A DNA stretch of 64,000 nt from a bacterium (GTDB lineage: Bacteria; Bacteroidota; Ignavibacteria; Kapaibacteriales; UBA7675): assembly GCA_030430495.1 (NCBI GenBank), contig JAUIKM010000018.1, positions 41,032-105,031 on the forward strand. Direction: 5' to 3'. The position numbers and the translations under genes were made by a program. Positions 26,534 to 35,969 of the stretch are shown here, piece after piece. Below the pieces are notes generated by a model, which made no database searches, was not told the origin of the DNA, and saw only the letters and a list, made by a program, of their open reading frames with translations. Each line of letters begins with the position of its first letter. The stretch's first letter is position 1.

Positions 26534-28141
26534 TCAGGCATCGTCCTGAAAATCGCGCAGATCCAGATTGTGTTTAAGCGCCAGGCGTTTGAGTTGTCCG
26601 TTGCCCGCAAAACCCCAGAGCGTGCGCTCCGCCTTGCTGACATTGCCGCCTGTGCGCTGCAGCGACGCACGTGTAAAACCGGCTTCAAACAGGTCGAGCA
26701 ACGTCCTGATATTGCCGGCTTCCGGCAGCTGCCGCATCAACTCAGCGACGATGTTGGCAACGCGACTCTCGATGTCCGGCGGCGCACCGGCGTCGCGCCC
26801 TGTCTCATTGCCTTCCGGCGCAGGCGCTCCGGAATTGTTGTTTAACATCTCATCTGTTTTTGACGGCGATTCAGCGGCTTCGGGCGGCGCAGCGACTTCT
26901 GCTCCCGAGGCGAAATGACTGTGTACCGACTTCTCACGCTGAGCTGCAAACTGCGGCGTGGAGGCGCGGAAGGCGTTTTGAAAATCCGCGATGCTGAGTC
27001 TGTCCGACAGTGAATTGGCGGCGGCGCGGCGGAAGACATTTTCCAGCTGGCGCACGTTGCCGGGCCAGTCCTGGCGCTCCAGATATGCCAGCGCTTCCTG
27101 ACTGAAGCGAAAGCGGCGTCCGTAGCGCTGCTCGTAGCGGCGATTGATGCCGCTTAACAGATCGGCGATATCCTCCCGCCGCTGGTGCAGCGCCGGAATG
27201 GAAATGCGGACAGTCAGTCTGTGCAACAGGTCGTGTTTAAATCGCCCTTCGGCCACCTCGTTTTCGATGTCGCGATTGCTGGCCAGCAGAATGCGGCAGC
27301 GCACCGGCAGATCATCCAGGCTGCCGTAGCGCCGATACATGGGGTTTGTGCTGTCCAGCGCACCCAGCAGAACCGCCTGCGCCTGCATCGGAATCTCCGT
27401 GCATTCATCGAGAAAAAGACTGCCGCCGCTCGCCGCTTCGATAAAACTCGGCCGTGCGTCCACACCTGAAAATGCCTTGCCGCCGACGCCGTAGAGCGAA
27501 GAGGCAAAATTCTGCTGATCGCCGGCGTGGTATGAACAATCGAACTCTTTGAAGGGCGCGCCGGCGCGCGGGCTGAGCTCGTGCAGCAGTGCCGCACATG
27601 CCGTTTTGCCGCTGCCGCTCGGCCCCAGGAAAAGCACCGTGTCGTCGGTCTGCGCAATCCGAACAATTTCACCGATGCTGCGGCGCATAGAACCGCTGTT
27701 AAACACAAAACCGCGCTGTTTAAGCAATTGATGCGCGTGCGCCGGAATGTGCGCCTCCTGCTCCGGCCGCACGCATTCGGCCACCGCCTGCAAAATGGCA
27801 TCGCGCATTTTTTCAACGTAGAAGATTCGCGCGGCGCCCGCGGCGGCGGCGAGGCCTCCGTCCGGCTGCCTGCGACTGTTGGAGAAAATGATGATCGGCG
27901 TGGTCTGGTCGACGGCGCACATTCGACGTGCCGATTCGATGCCGTCCATATTGGGCATGTCAAAGTCGAGGATGACGCATGTAATGTTGCGGCGCGACTG
28001 TTCGAAAATGTTCAATGCCTGCGAACCGTCGCCCGCTTCGCGAAAATCGAAGTCATGATAGCCGGAACGGTGCAGAAACGTCCGCAAACCGGCCCGGAAT
28101 GCGGCATCGTCGTCGGCTATGAGAATTGTCTGCCTGGTCAT
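26534..28141 (-). CDS. NtrC-like response regulator with degenerate GAFTGA loop
   Basis: The 535-residue protein has an N-terminal receiver (about 1-125; ILIADDDAAFRAGL, phosphoacceptor Asp in CVILDFDMPNMDG, Lys in FYVEKM), an AAA+ domain (about 150-400; Walker A GPSGSGKT, Walker B GGSLFLDECTE, a later DWPGNVRQLENV), and a C-terminal helical region ending in RTGGNVSKAERTLWGFAGNG, a Fis-like HTH position. Such proteins activate sigma-54 RNA polymerase, which needs GAFTGA in loop L1; here the position reads GKAFSGV, so sigma-54 contact may be lost or changed. No partner kinase gene is adjacent; the nearest histidine kinase is at 29813. The ATG at 28141 has only a weak Shine-Dalgarno. Confidence 0.88.
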   Translation of the reverse strand: MTRQTILIADDDAAFRAGLRTFLHRSGYHDFDFREAGDGSQALNIFEQSRRNITCVILDFDMPNMDGIESARRMCAVDQTTPIIIFSNSRRQPDGGLAAAAGAARIFYVEKMRDAILQAVAECVRPEQEAHIPAHAHQLLKQRGFVFNSGSMRRSIGEIVRIAQTDDTVLFLGPSGSGKTACAALLHELSPRAGAPFKEFDCSYHAGDQQNFASSLYGVGGKAFSGVDARPSFIEAASGGSLFLDECTEIPMQAQAVLLGALDSTNPMYRRYGSLDDLPVRCRILLASNRDIENEVAEGRFKHDLLHRLTVRISIPALHQRREDIADLLSGINRRYEQRYGRRFRFSQEALAYLERQDWPGNVRQLENVFRRAAANSLSDRLSIADFQNAFRASTPQFAAQREKSVHSHFASGAEVAAPPEAAESPSKTDEMLNNNSGAPAPEGNETGRDAGAPPDIESRVANIVAELMRQLPEAGNIRTLLDLFEAGFTRASLQRTGGNVSKAERTLWGFAGNGQLKRLALKHNLDLRDFQDDA

Positions 28142-28571
28142 GGTCCGCTGTCCGATGGTTTGTTGAAGAGAACAACAATGAAAATAGTGCTTTTATATTA
28201 TTGATCTGCATAAATCACGTATCCATAAGAATTAATTTATTGCGGTGCAGAATCGGCGGCGAGCGCGGGAAGCCGCAGATTCAAAAAGCAGCGTTTTTGG
28301 CACGATTGTTTCATCACACCACAACGAATGACATTCCGGACCGCTTAAGCATCGCGCTTACCGCGTAGAGCGACAAGCGATGAAATACACGATCAAAATC
28401 TACATCCGAACAAAACCACGTGCCTCCAGGCAACACTCAAATACCTGACAAACACATTTCCGGTCGAAGCTCCATCAAGCACGGACTATGCTGTAATGCC
28501 GCTTCGGACTACAGCAAGTCAACCTGAACATCATCCGGGAGTCTCGAGTACTACATCATCAGGAGTTAAAC
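28142..28571. other. intergenic region between divergent genes
   Basis: No gene is visible in these 430 bases. They separate the response regulator (-) from an anchored protein (+), so both promoters should lie here. Confidence 0.5.
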
Positions 28572-29588
28572 ATGAGCACATTATCGTTCAGCAATCCGAG
28601 TCCGCCGCCGCACAAAAAGTCACCGTGGTTATTGGCGGGCGCTATTGTTCTGCTTTGTATTGTCGGCTACCTGCTGTTTCACTGCTTCCGGCCCTGCCCG
28701 CCGACTCCGCCTGACTTGACGCCTTCGGCGCTTGGATTCAGCACGGCCGGCACATCGGGAATTGACGGCTTAAACCACGGCGATCTGGATTTACCGATCA
28801 GTGAAAAGATTCCGATTACCGTTGGTTTGTTCGGACAGGATGACTCTACCCTGGTAAAACCCGACACGGACATTGGATTTAAACTTGTCCTGCTCGATGC
28901 CGACCGCCGGCCGCATCGTCGGCTGCGGCTGGTCCAGTCTACCACCGGCGTTATACGAGCCGGCAACCCGACGGCCAGTCTTGAAATCGAACTGCGCTGG
29001 ATAGGCGCGGAGGGAGTGAACAGATCGGCCGGCCCCGGCGGCAGGCAAAACGATTCGGGCGTATTCCAAAAGGCGAAGTTCTACGCAGATGAACTGGAGT
29101 CGGTGATTCATCTGGCAGGCCTCGGAGACTCGGCCATCATCTGCGCCCAGACCTATGACCCCGAGATCCGCGAGATTTGCCGCGCTGTCTGCCCTGGCAT
29201 TTCAGGACCGATCACCTCGACGGTTCACATTACCGTGCTGGGCGTCATCACGCATTGCGAGGGCGGCAATTGCATGGGTTCATCGGTCTTGCCGCAGGCA
29301 TGGAACTTCAGGTGCCTTTCCGATCCAGGCGACATAACTCCGATCAATCCCTATTCCACGTCCTTTGGCGGACAATTTCCGCTGACATCGTTGAGCCCCG
29401 GATCACTGAAAATGGAGTTCAACTCAAATCTTACAAGCGTCGACGATAACTACAACTTTGAGTTTTCGGCTGGGCCGTCGCCTTCCAACTGGACGAACGA
29501 TTTTGTCATAAGTGATGAGGACCACGCGAGCAGAATGATAGTAAGCGACAACCATATAGTTCACGTTGTCAGTTTGTGTAATCCATAG
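28572..29588 (+). CDS. N-terminally membrane-anchored protein of unknown function
   Basis: The 338-residue protein begins MSTLSFSNPSPPPHKK, then has one transmembrane segment (about 17-38; WLLAGAIVLLCIVGYLLFH) followed by CFRPCPPTPPDLTP and a soluble C-terminal part with repeated beta-strand patterns and pairs of Cys (IICAQTYDPEI, CRAVCPGISG, HCEGGNCMG). The topology is probably a short cytoplasmic N-terminus with the bulk outside. No family recognised. AGGAG six bases before the ATG supports the start. Confidence 0.7.
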   Translation: MSTLSFSNPSPPPHKKSPWLLAGAIVLLCIVGYLLFHCFRPCPPTPPDLTPSALGFSTAGTSGIDGLNHGDLDLPISEKIPITVGLFGQDDSTLVKPDTDIGFKLVLLDADRRPHRRLRLVQSTTGVIRAGNPTASLEIELRWIGAEGVNRSAGPGGRQNDSGVFQKAKFYADELESVIHLAGLGDSAIICAQTYDPEIREICRAVCPGISGPITSTVHITVLGVITHCEGGNCMGSSVLPQAWNFRCLSDPGDITPINPYSTSFGGQFPLTSLSPGSLKMEFNSNLTSVDDNYNFEFSAGPSPSNWTNDFVISDEDHASRMIVSDNHIVHVVSLCNP

Positions 29589-29784
29589 TGAGCAGACCGT
29601 CCGGGATGCGGCCGGCCGGCGAACGTGTGCATGTGAATGTTCACCGCCGGTCGCGTCCCCAGGGCGGGTTGCACCTGACGACAAATTGTGCACCTTGAAT
29701 TGTTAATCTGAGCACGACGCCGCGACTCAACACCTCTCACTCGCTGACAAACAAGAGGGGTTTTAATTAAACAGGAGCGCGATC

Positions 29785-29835
29785 ATGTTGCAATTTTTCT
29801 TAGATTCACCACATGAAAAAATGCACCGAATTTGA
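29785..29835 (+). CDS. possible 16-codon leader peptide overlapping the kinase start
   Basis: The ATG at 29785 has CAGGAG seven bases upstream, the best Shine-Dalgarno in this intergenic region. Its frame encodes MLQFFLDSPHEKMHRI and ends at TGA in 29833-29835, overlapping the first codons of the kinase in another frame. It may be a leader peptide that couples translation, or chance. Confidence 0.3.
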   Translation: MLQFFLDSPHEKMHRI

Positions 29836-31633
29836 CGACCGCCTTGATACGCTGCGCGCCATGGGACCGCGCGACTACGAGCGCCGCATCGGCGAGAGTC
29901 GGCAGTTGCAGGACGATTGTCTGCGGGCCGGGTGTGAGCGACACTACGTTCACGCCGTGCTGGTTGAAGCGCATAGCTACGTTTACCAGGGTGAATACGA
30001 GCGGGCTTTGCAGCGCCTGTACGAGGTGTTGCCGCAGGCCGAACAATGCGGCGACGACCGCGCGCTGATCAACACCAAGAAACTGATGGCCGAGTCCTGT
30101 TTTCAGATCGGCAACTTCACCGACGCGCTGGAGTTGTTTTTTGAGATTCTGCCGACAGCCGAAAACAATGAAGACAAACGACTGCCCGCTACAATACTGC
30201 TGAGCATCGGCCGCGCCCATCTGGTACTCAACAACGAGGTCGACGGCCTCAAGTATTGCCGTATGGCGCTGGATCTGTTTAAGGAGCTCGACTTCACCTC
30301 CGGCATCTATGCTGCGACGATTAACATCGGAATTGCGCACGTGCAAACGGAAAACCTGGACAAAGCGGTGGAGGTTTTTTCCGGCGTTGTTAAACAAACG
30401 GACGAGGAAACGACCGCGCATCAGCTGGCGCCGGCGCTGAATCTGCTGGGATCGCTGCACACAAAACGCGGCGCGCTGCGGGAAGCCGCGCCCATCCTGC
30501 AACGCGCACTGGATCTGGCGGCGAAAATCAACGACCGCTACACCGAGTGCGACGCCTTGAAATATCTGACGGAACTGGAGTTGGCGCAGGGCCGGTTAGA
30601 CGAGGCCGCAAACTACTGTCGGCGCTGCTACGAGATCGCCGAGCAATCGAAGTACAAAAAACTCGTTTGTGCGGCACACCGCCTGTTCACGGAGATTTAC
30701 GAAAAACAGGGAGATCAGGCAGCGGCGCTGGCGTCGTTCCGCAGATTCCACGAACTGGAACGCGAGTTGCTTAACGCGGACACACAGAACATTTCCAATT
30801 CAATGCGGCTGCGCTTTGAAAATGAAAAGGCCCTGCGCGACGCCGAGATTCAGCGCCTGCGCAATGTTGAACTCGTCAACCTCAACAACCAGCTTGAAGA
30901 AGTCAACCACGACCTTGCGTCGAGCAATTCACAATTGAACGCCATGAATCAGGAGAAGTCGCTGTTCATGCGCACGCTTAAACACGACCTGCTCAGCCCG
31001 CTTAAACACGTGATATTCTACGCCGAAGAACTGGACGATGGCTTTGATCGCTTTTCCAACACACAGATGCTCGACTATATCCGCAACGTCAAACGCCAGT
31101 CGGCAGACCTCCACACGATGGTGGATACGCTGCTCAGCGCCAGCCTGATTGAGCTGGGAGAATTCACCATAGAATTTGAAGTCGTGGAAGCCGCCGCCGT
31201 TGTACGAAATTGCATCGCGCGTTGGCAAAAAACTGCTGATGAGAAGCGCATCTCCATCCGCGACAATTTAAACGAAGATGTGCTCATTCGCGCAAACCAG
31301 GTTCACTTCCGGCAGATAGTTGACAATCTTTTGTCCAACGCCGTCAAATTCTCACCTTTTGACGGGAACATTTCGGTGAGTCTGGAGATGCCGGGCGATT
31401 CAATGGTTCGACTTTCCGTCCGGGACAGCGGGCCGGGGCTGACGGAGTCCGATCGCAACAAACTCTTCCAGATGTTCAAGCGCCTGAGCGCCGCGCCGAC
31501 CGGCGGCGAAAAGTCCCACGGCATCGGTCTGGCATTTGTGCATCGCATTGCCGGCGCCATGTCCGGCCGCGTCCGGTGCGAAAGTGAACCCGGTCAGGGA
31601 GCCTTGTTTGTTGTTGAACTGCCGCGGGCCTGA
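29813..31633 (+). CDS. cytoplasmic TPR sensor histidine kinase
   Basis: The 606-residue protein lacks transmembrane segments. Residues 15-320 are helical TPR-type repeats (YVYQGEYERALQRLYEVLPQ and ESCFQIGNFTDALELFFEIL), followed by a coiled coil (about 330-385, LNNQLEEVNHDLASSNSQLN), an HisKA box with HDLLSPLKH (phospho-acceptor His near 390) and an HATPase domain (NLLSNAVKFSP N box, RDSGPGL G1 box, SHGIGLAFVHRI). Such a kinase is expected to sense a cytoplasmic or protein-partner cue. No receiver is fused; the RR at 26534-28141 is a candidate partner only by distance. The ATG is 6 bases after TAGATTCA, so a leaderless mRNA is possible. Confidence 0.9.
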   Translation: MKKCTEFDDRLDTLRAMGPRDYERRIGESRQLQDDCLRAGCERHYVHAVLVEAHSYVYQGEYERALQRLYEVLPQAEQCGDDRALINTKKLMAESCFQIGNFTDALELFFEILPTAENNEDKRLPATILLSIGRAHLVLNNEVDGLKYCRMALDLFKELDFTSGIYAATINIGIAHVQTENLDKAVEVFSGVVKQTDEETTAHQLAPALNLLGSLHTKRGALREAAPILQRALDLAAKINDRYTECDALKYLTELELAQGRLDEAANYCRRCYEIAEQSKYKKLVCAAHRLFTEIYEKQGDQAAALASFRRFHELERELLNADTQNISNSMRLRFENEKALRDAEIQRLRNVELVNLNNQLEEVNHDLASSNSQLNAMNQEKSLFMRTLKHDLLSPLKHVIFYAEELDDGFDRFSNTQMLDYIRNVKRQSADLHTMVDTLLSASLIELGEFTIEFEVVEAAAVVRNCIARWQKTADEKRISIRDNLNEDVLIRANQVHFRQIVDNLLSNAVKFSPFDGNISVSLEMPGDSMVRLSVRDSGPGLTESDRNKLFQMFKRLSAAPTGGEKSHGIGLAFVHRIAGAMSGRVRCESEPGQGALFVVELPRA

Positions 31634-32063
31634 ATTAACTGAATGTATTACCTGCTGCGCCGGAGCCCGATCCAACCGACAAACCCGGATGATTTCCACC
31701 CCTTTGCGATTTTTCCAGCCTGGATACAAGTCGGCCGAACCGGGCGCCGCAGGCATTGACATGTCGGGCGCGTTGACAAACAAGGAACAAAGCCGGCCCA
31801 TGCACTTTGGGAGGGCGCTCTTCATCCTTCTTAAACAGCCGCCTTTAAAACCACTTTTGTTTGTCATGCAGAGCGAGGTCTACAACCGCCGAGACGGCAC
31901 GGAAATTTCCGTGGGGCAAATTGCGTGCATGGATGGTTTTGTGCATTGAACCAGGCGAGGTCCGCAAGTATCTTGGCATCGCGGTTGCACAAGGAATCAC
32001 GATTCTGCGCCCAGTGCACCGCTGTTCTTTCTTAACATCCTGTACACAAACTCCCGAAACGAT
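31634..32063. other. intergenic region behind the kinase gene
   Basis: No supported gene lies in these 430 bases. A fragment TTGACAAACAAGGAACAAAG at about 31769-31790 looks like another, shorter copy of the dispersed repeat. Confidence 0.4.
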
Positions 32064-32744
32064 TTGGAACACAGATTCAGTGCCCGCAACGATGCCATAC
32101 CCGCACAAGAAATACAAAGCGCGCTGCTGACCAAATCATTTGAACTTCACGTTAAACGCTGTATTGACTTTATTCTCTCGGCGACCGCTTTGGCGGTCCT
32201 TTCGCCCATCCTGCTCATCCTTGCACTCGCAGTCAGACTAAGCTCGCGCGGCAAGATCCTGTTCCGTCAGGAACGTTTTGGACTGCACGGCCGCGTGTTC
32301 AAGATGTACAAGTTCCGCACTATGCTGCGGCGCGAGGATTGGCCCGCCGAATGGCCCGCCGATGAACCGCTGGTTCAGAACGGCAAACTCAACAAACAAC
32401 GCCACGACTCACGAGTAACGCCGATCGGGCGCATCCTGCGACGTTGCAGTCTCGATGAGCTGCCGCAGTTGTTTAATGTACTCGTCGGAGACATGAGTCT
32501 GATAGGACCGCGTCCATTGATACCCGGCCTGATAGAAATGTACCCCGATTTTAACGAAGTCAGGCATCTTGTGCGGCCCGGCATCTCCGGCCTGTGGCAG
32601 ATCCGCAACCGCGCCAGGGGCACGAGTGTCCTGAGTATGATGGACGACGACCTGGAATACCTGCGCCGCTTCGGTCTTAAACTGGACCTGCAAATCCTCC
32701 TGCAAACACTGCCCTTGTTGCTGGGCGACGACAACGCCTTCTGA
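32064..32744 (+). CDS. bacterial sugar transferase (undecaprenyl-phosphate glycosyl-1-phosphate transferase, short type)
   Basis: The 226-residue protein is a short PF02397-type enzyme: KRCIDFILSATALAVLSPIL membrane hairpin, FRQERFGLHGRVFKMYKFRT, LRRCSLDELPQLFNVLVGDM, SLIGPRPLIPG and RPGISGLWQIRNR. Enzymes of this size (PglC/WcaJ C-terminal class) move a sugar-1-phosphate onto undecaprenyl phosphate at the inner membrane, the first step of a polysaccharide or glycan. The start at TTG 32064 has no clear Shine-Dalgarno; a later start (MYKFRT is too late) is unlikely, but a GTG/TTG nearer 32130 is possible. It is 46 bases before UDP-galactopyranose mutase; the two may act in one pathway. Confidence 0.88.
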   Translation: MEHRFSARNDAIPAQEIQSALLTKSFELHVKRCIDFILSATALAVLSPILLILALAVRLSSRGKILFRQERFGLHGRVFKMYKFRTMLRREDWPAEWPADEPLVQNGKLNKQRHDSRVTPIGRILRRCSLDELPQLFNVLVGDMSLIGPRPLIPGLIEMYPDFNEVRHLVRPGISGLWQIRNRARGTSVLSMMDDDLEYLRRFGLKLDLQILLQTLPLLLGDDNAF

Positions 32745-32790
32745 ACTGCATCTGGTTGGATTTTTACACATTATCGCAAGAGGCATTGAG

Positions 32791-33957
32791 ATGACGGAGG
32801 AATATATTGTCGTCGGCGCGGGACTCACGGGCTGCGTCATGGCGCACGAGCTGCACAAGGCCGGCGGCAGGGTTTTGATTGTTGAGCGGAACACCTATAT
32901 CGGTGGCAATACCAGCGATGTTTTACACGAATCCGGCATTCGCATGCACCGAAACGGCCCGCACTATTTTCGCTGCGGCAGCGACGCACTGTGGAATTAC
33001 GTGCGACAGTTTGCCGAGTTCTACCCTTATCGCGCGCAGATTCAGGCGCTTGTTAACGGACGCCCCGAGGCGTGGCCGATTCAGCGGGAATACATCGCGC
33101 AGCGCTGCGGCAGCAAATCACAGGCGGTCTTTGACGGCGTGCCGCGCAATTTTGAGGAAGCCTGCCTCGGCCGGATGCCGCGCGCCGTCTATGAAGATTT
33201 TATTAAACACTACACGATTAAACAATGGGGCATTCAGCCGACGGAACTCGCTCCGGGCCTGGCGGCGCGCATTCAAATTGTCTCGGCGGACAGGCCACAT
33301 CTCGCAGGCGCAAAAAGACATCACGGCCTGCCATTGGGCGGCTATACACGGATGATGGAACGCATGATCGACGGCATTCCACGCCTGCTGGCCTGCGACT
33401 ATCTGCAACACCGCCGCAGTTTTCACGCCGCACGCATGTTAATCTACACGGGCGGAATCGATGCCTTTTTCAACTACGACAACGGCTACCTTGATTATCG
33501 CTCTCAACGACGTGAGACGGAGTACTTCCCGGATGAAGAAATGCGCCAGTCCGTCGCACAGTTAAACTACCCCTCCCCCGCCGAAGCCGCCATTCGCTCG
33601 ATTGAATGGAAACATCTCTTGCCGGCTGCGGAACGCAAACGGATACAGGGCACACTTATAACGCGTGAATATCCGGTGGCCGCGCGCGGCGACGAGGCAC
33701 TTGAATACCCCGTTCCCGACGCCGGCAATACCGCACTGTACAAACACTACCGCAGACGAGCTGAACGCATCGGCAAAGTTCTGATCTGCGGACGCCTGGG
33801 CGAATACCGCTACTACGACATGGACCAGGCGATCGCGAGAGCGCGCAAACTCGCAGGCGACCTTCTGGCGCACCGCAACAGCCGGGTTGTGATGCGGACT
33901 CCCCTGACTGCGCGCGGCCCGGCCGCGGCCGATTCTCCGCCGCGCACCACTTGTTGA
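32791..33957 (+). CDS. glf: UDP-galactopyranose mutase
   Basis: The 388-residue flavoenzyme has the FAD-binding GAGLTGCVMAHELHKAG, ERNTYIGGNTSD, a HxxGPHYFR segment, and the conserved region KHYTIKQWGIQPTEL. It converts UDP-galactopyranose to UDP-galactofuranose for galactan, O-antigen or other surface glycans. Length is normal for the family. AGAGG seven bases before the ATG supports the start. With the upstream sugar transferase it suggests a galactofuranose-containing surface polymer, but no polymerase or flippase gene is adjacent. Confidence 0.92.
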   Translation: MTEEYIVVGAGLTGCVMAHELHKAGGRVLIVERNTYIGGNTSDVLHESGIRMHRNGPHYFRCGSDALWNYVRQFAEFYPYRAQIQALVNGRPEAWPIQREYIAQRCGSKSQAVFDGVPRNFEEACLGRMPRAVYEDFIKHYTIKQWGIQPTELAPGLAARIQIVSADRPHLAGAKRHHGLPLGGYTRMMERMIDGIPRLLACDYLQHRRSFHAARMLIYTGGIDAFFNYDNGYLDYRSQRRETEYFPDEEMRQSVAQLNYPSPAEAAIRSIEWKHLLPAAERKRIQGTLITREYPVAARGDEALEYPVPDAGNTALYKHYRRRAERIGKVLICGRLGEYRYYDMDQAIARARKLAGDLLAHRNSRVVMRTPLTARGPAAADSPPRTTC

Positions 33958-33983
33958 GTCGGTCAATTTTGGCATATTCGCGC

Positions 33984-34466
33984 ATGCAACGCGACACCAG
34001 CGACATGAACCCGGGCGACAACTCGACCAAGACAGTCGATGCGCTGGTCGATTTTGACATTGCAGGCGCCGTCCGGGGCATCCTGGCGGACTCTCCCGTC
34101 CTGTACGACAAGATCACGGCAGCCTGTGATATTGAACGCAGCGACGTGGCGGCCGCCCTGCGGGAAGTCCTGCGTTTTCTCTCGCTGATCGCCCGCTATA
34201 ATCTGCGCCTGACTCCAAGCCGGCGTGTCGATCTGGCCTGGCACGAATTTATCCTGTGCACGCGTTTATATGCGGACTTTTGTCGGCAGCATTTCGGGCG
34301 TTTTATCCATCATCACCCCGGCGGCGATCGCGAAGACAACCACGATCAGTTTCGGCAAACAATTAAACTCTACAATCTGCGCTACGGCAAAGCGGACGCG
34401 CGATTCTGGGGCATTGCCGACGTACGCGGAGTCGAGGCCGACTGCGGCGCATGCGATGCCGACTAA
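33984..34466 (+). CDS. GRDP-like (glycine-rich domain-containing protein-like) small protein
   Basis: The 160-residue protein MQRDTSDMNPGDNSTKTVDA has the GRDP core, VDLAWHEFILCTRLYADFC then FGRFIHHHPGG, with the conserved Trp-His and His-His-Pro. The glycine-rich domain itself is absent. It ends with CGACDAD, two Cys near the C-terminus. The family's role is not established. The preferred start ATG at 33984 follows CATATTC by three bases, so this may be a leaderless gene; an earlier in-frame ATG at 33951 overlaps the mutase gene. Its neighbour 111 bases downstream ends in a Cys-rich tail, and a GRDP member next to a low-complexity Cys protein is a pattern I recall from other bacteria, from memory only. 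Confidence 0.75.
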   Translation: MQRDTSDMNPGDNSTKTVDALVDFDIAGAVRGILADSPVLYDKITAACDIERSDVAAALREVLRFLSLIARYNLRLTPSRRVDLAWHEFILCTRLYADFCRQHFGRFIHHHPGGDREDNHDQFRQTIKLYNLRYGKADARFWGIADVRGVEADCGACDAD

Positions 34467-34577
34467 CAGATTTACCGGCGCGGGACCGCACAGAACGGAC
34501 CTCCCGGACATTCAACAAACAGCAACACTTCAACATCTTTGCCTGCGCCGGCGGGCATTTCTGACGGAGATTGACAA

Positions 34578-35681
34578 ATGTATTTTACCGGAACGCTGAC
34601 GATAGATCCCTCACAGGCTACCAAAATAGAAACGGTAAAACCGACAAAGGCATTCGGCAAATTGTTTTACATGCTGACCGCCGGCAAGCTGTCAAAAAAG
34701 GAAGAGCACGAGACATTCAGTGCGGTGTCAATCCTGCAGCAGTTGAATCAGGTCATGCGCTCGGCCGGCATCAACAATATTGTGCGACTGGCACAGGATG
34801 ATCACGACTTTTATCTGGATGTTGAAGGTCGCACCGACGACCTGAAAGAAGCGCTGAACGAATACATGATTAAGGTCGATGAAATCGAATCGCAGTTGTT
34901 TAACCACCTTTTTCTGGTACTGGAACACGCGGATGACCACCTCTCTTATCTGATCGAGATTGACATCAGCCGCAAACACGCGCCGGGCGTCTATCCGATT
35001 GCAATCAATATTAACGGCATGGCGGAGCGTTTGCGGCTGCGCAAAAACGAGTCGCCGGCCGAACTGCAGGCGCGCATGCAGCAGATCATGGCGTCGCAGG
35101 AACAGCACGATGTATTTGTCAACGAGTGTCGTGCGCGGTTTGAAGAGTTTGTCAACAACATCGAGCTCGGCATCCGCAAGTTTATCCGCGTGGACGACGT
35201 TACAAAGACCTGCTCAACCGAAATCATCCGACCAAAAAAACCGGTGCAGAACAGGAATCAGGTTAAACACCGCCGTGACGGCCAGCCGGTGTATGCGGGC
35301 TACCACGGATTTGACGATTCGTTTTTCTACGCCTGGATGTGGTCTTCCATGCTGCACAGCAATCACATTCACGTGCACAATGTCTCGGTGGTGGACGAGG
35401 GTGGCAGCGCAATCATGGATGTCGGAGCGGAGGGCTTCAATGCGGGCGACGGCAGCGCGCTCAATCCGGCGGAAGAATTTGAGGCTCCCGCCGAGGGCGA
35501 CATCGATTTCCACCAGGGCGACCACGACTATCAGGACTCGATCCCTTCGGACACGGGCGGCGACAGCTGGCTGGACAGCTTCTCCTCCGACAGCAGCGAC
35601 TTTGATGCGGACGGATCGGGGTGTTCGTCGTGCAGTTCGTGCTCGTCCTGTTCGTCATGCGGTGGCTGCGGCGGCGACTGA
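34578..35681 (+). CDS. protein of unknown function with SSC-type Cys-rich tail
   Basis: The 367-residue protein MYFTGTLTIDPSQATKIETV has no signal peptide or membrane segment. Residues 1-215 are helical and charged, with no recognised domain; from about 285 an acidic Asp/Ser/Gly stretch follows, and the last 25 residues hold six Cys in GCSSCSSCSSCSSCGGCGG. The tail resembles low-complexity Cys/Gly ends of proteins whose neighbours are GRDP-like, as seen here. AGGAG-type GGAG eight bases before the ATG supports the start. The tail could chelate metal or form disulfides, but no evidence decides. It lies 111 bases after the GRDP-like gene and may share an operon. Confidence 0.75.
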   Translation: MYFTGTLTIDPSQATKIETVKPTKAFGKLFYMLTAGKLSKKEEHETFSAVSILQQLNQVMRSAGINNIVRLAQDDHDFYLDVEGRTDDLKEALNEYMIKVDEIESQLFNHLFLVLEHADDHLSYLIEIDISRKHAPGVYPIAININGMAERLRLRKNESPAELQARMQQIMASQEQHDVFVNECRARFEEFVNNIELGIRKFIRVDDVTKTCSTEIIRPKKPVQNRNQVKHRRDGQPVYAGYHGFDDSFFYAWMWSSMLHSNHIHVHNVSVVDEGGSAIMDVGAEGFNAGDGSALNPAEEFEAPAEGDIDFHQGDHDYQDSIPSDTGGDSWLDSFSSDSSDFDADGSGCSSCSSCSSCSSCGGCGGD

Positions 35682-35969
35682 GCGGTTGGAGACAAATGTG
35701 CCGTGAGCGCCTGGGACACACAGCTCATACGTAGTTCTACCCTGTCCTTTCCGTTCAGCGGCTTACACCGACCACTAAAACCAAAAAACTCCTCACCCTG
35801 CCGCGGGCGCGTCCTCCAATCCGGCGTCCTGCAACAGTCGGCCGCTCATTTATCTGGAAATTCACACTTGATAGTTGCAGCACTTAAGGCTGATTCCCCG
35901 GCGGCAATACACAAGAATTCCGCCGGCTATTCGCCTAGCGCAGGAAGTAGATGCGTTCAAAAGCTCGGG

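Noticed and set aside
28290..28325. Sigma-54 promoter starting TGGCAC
   Set aside because: The -12 element GC is not at the required spacing; the match is by chance.
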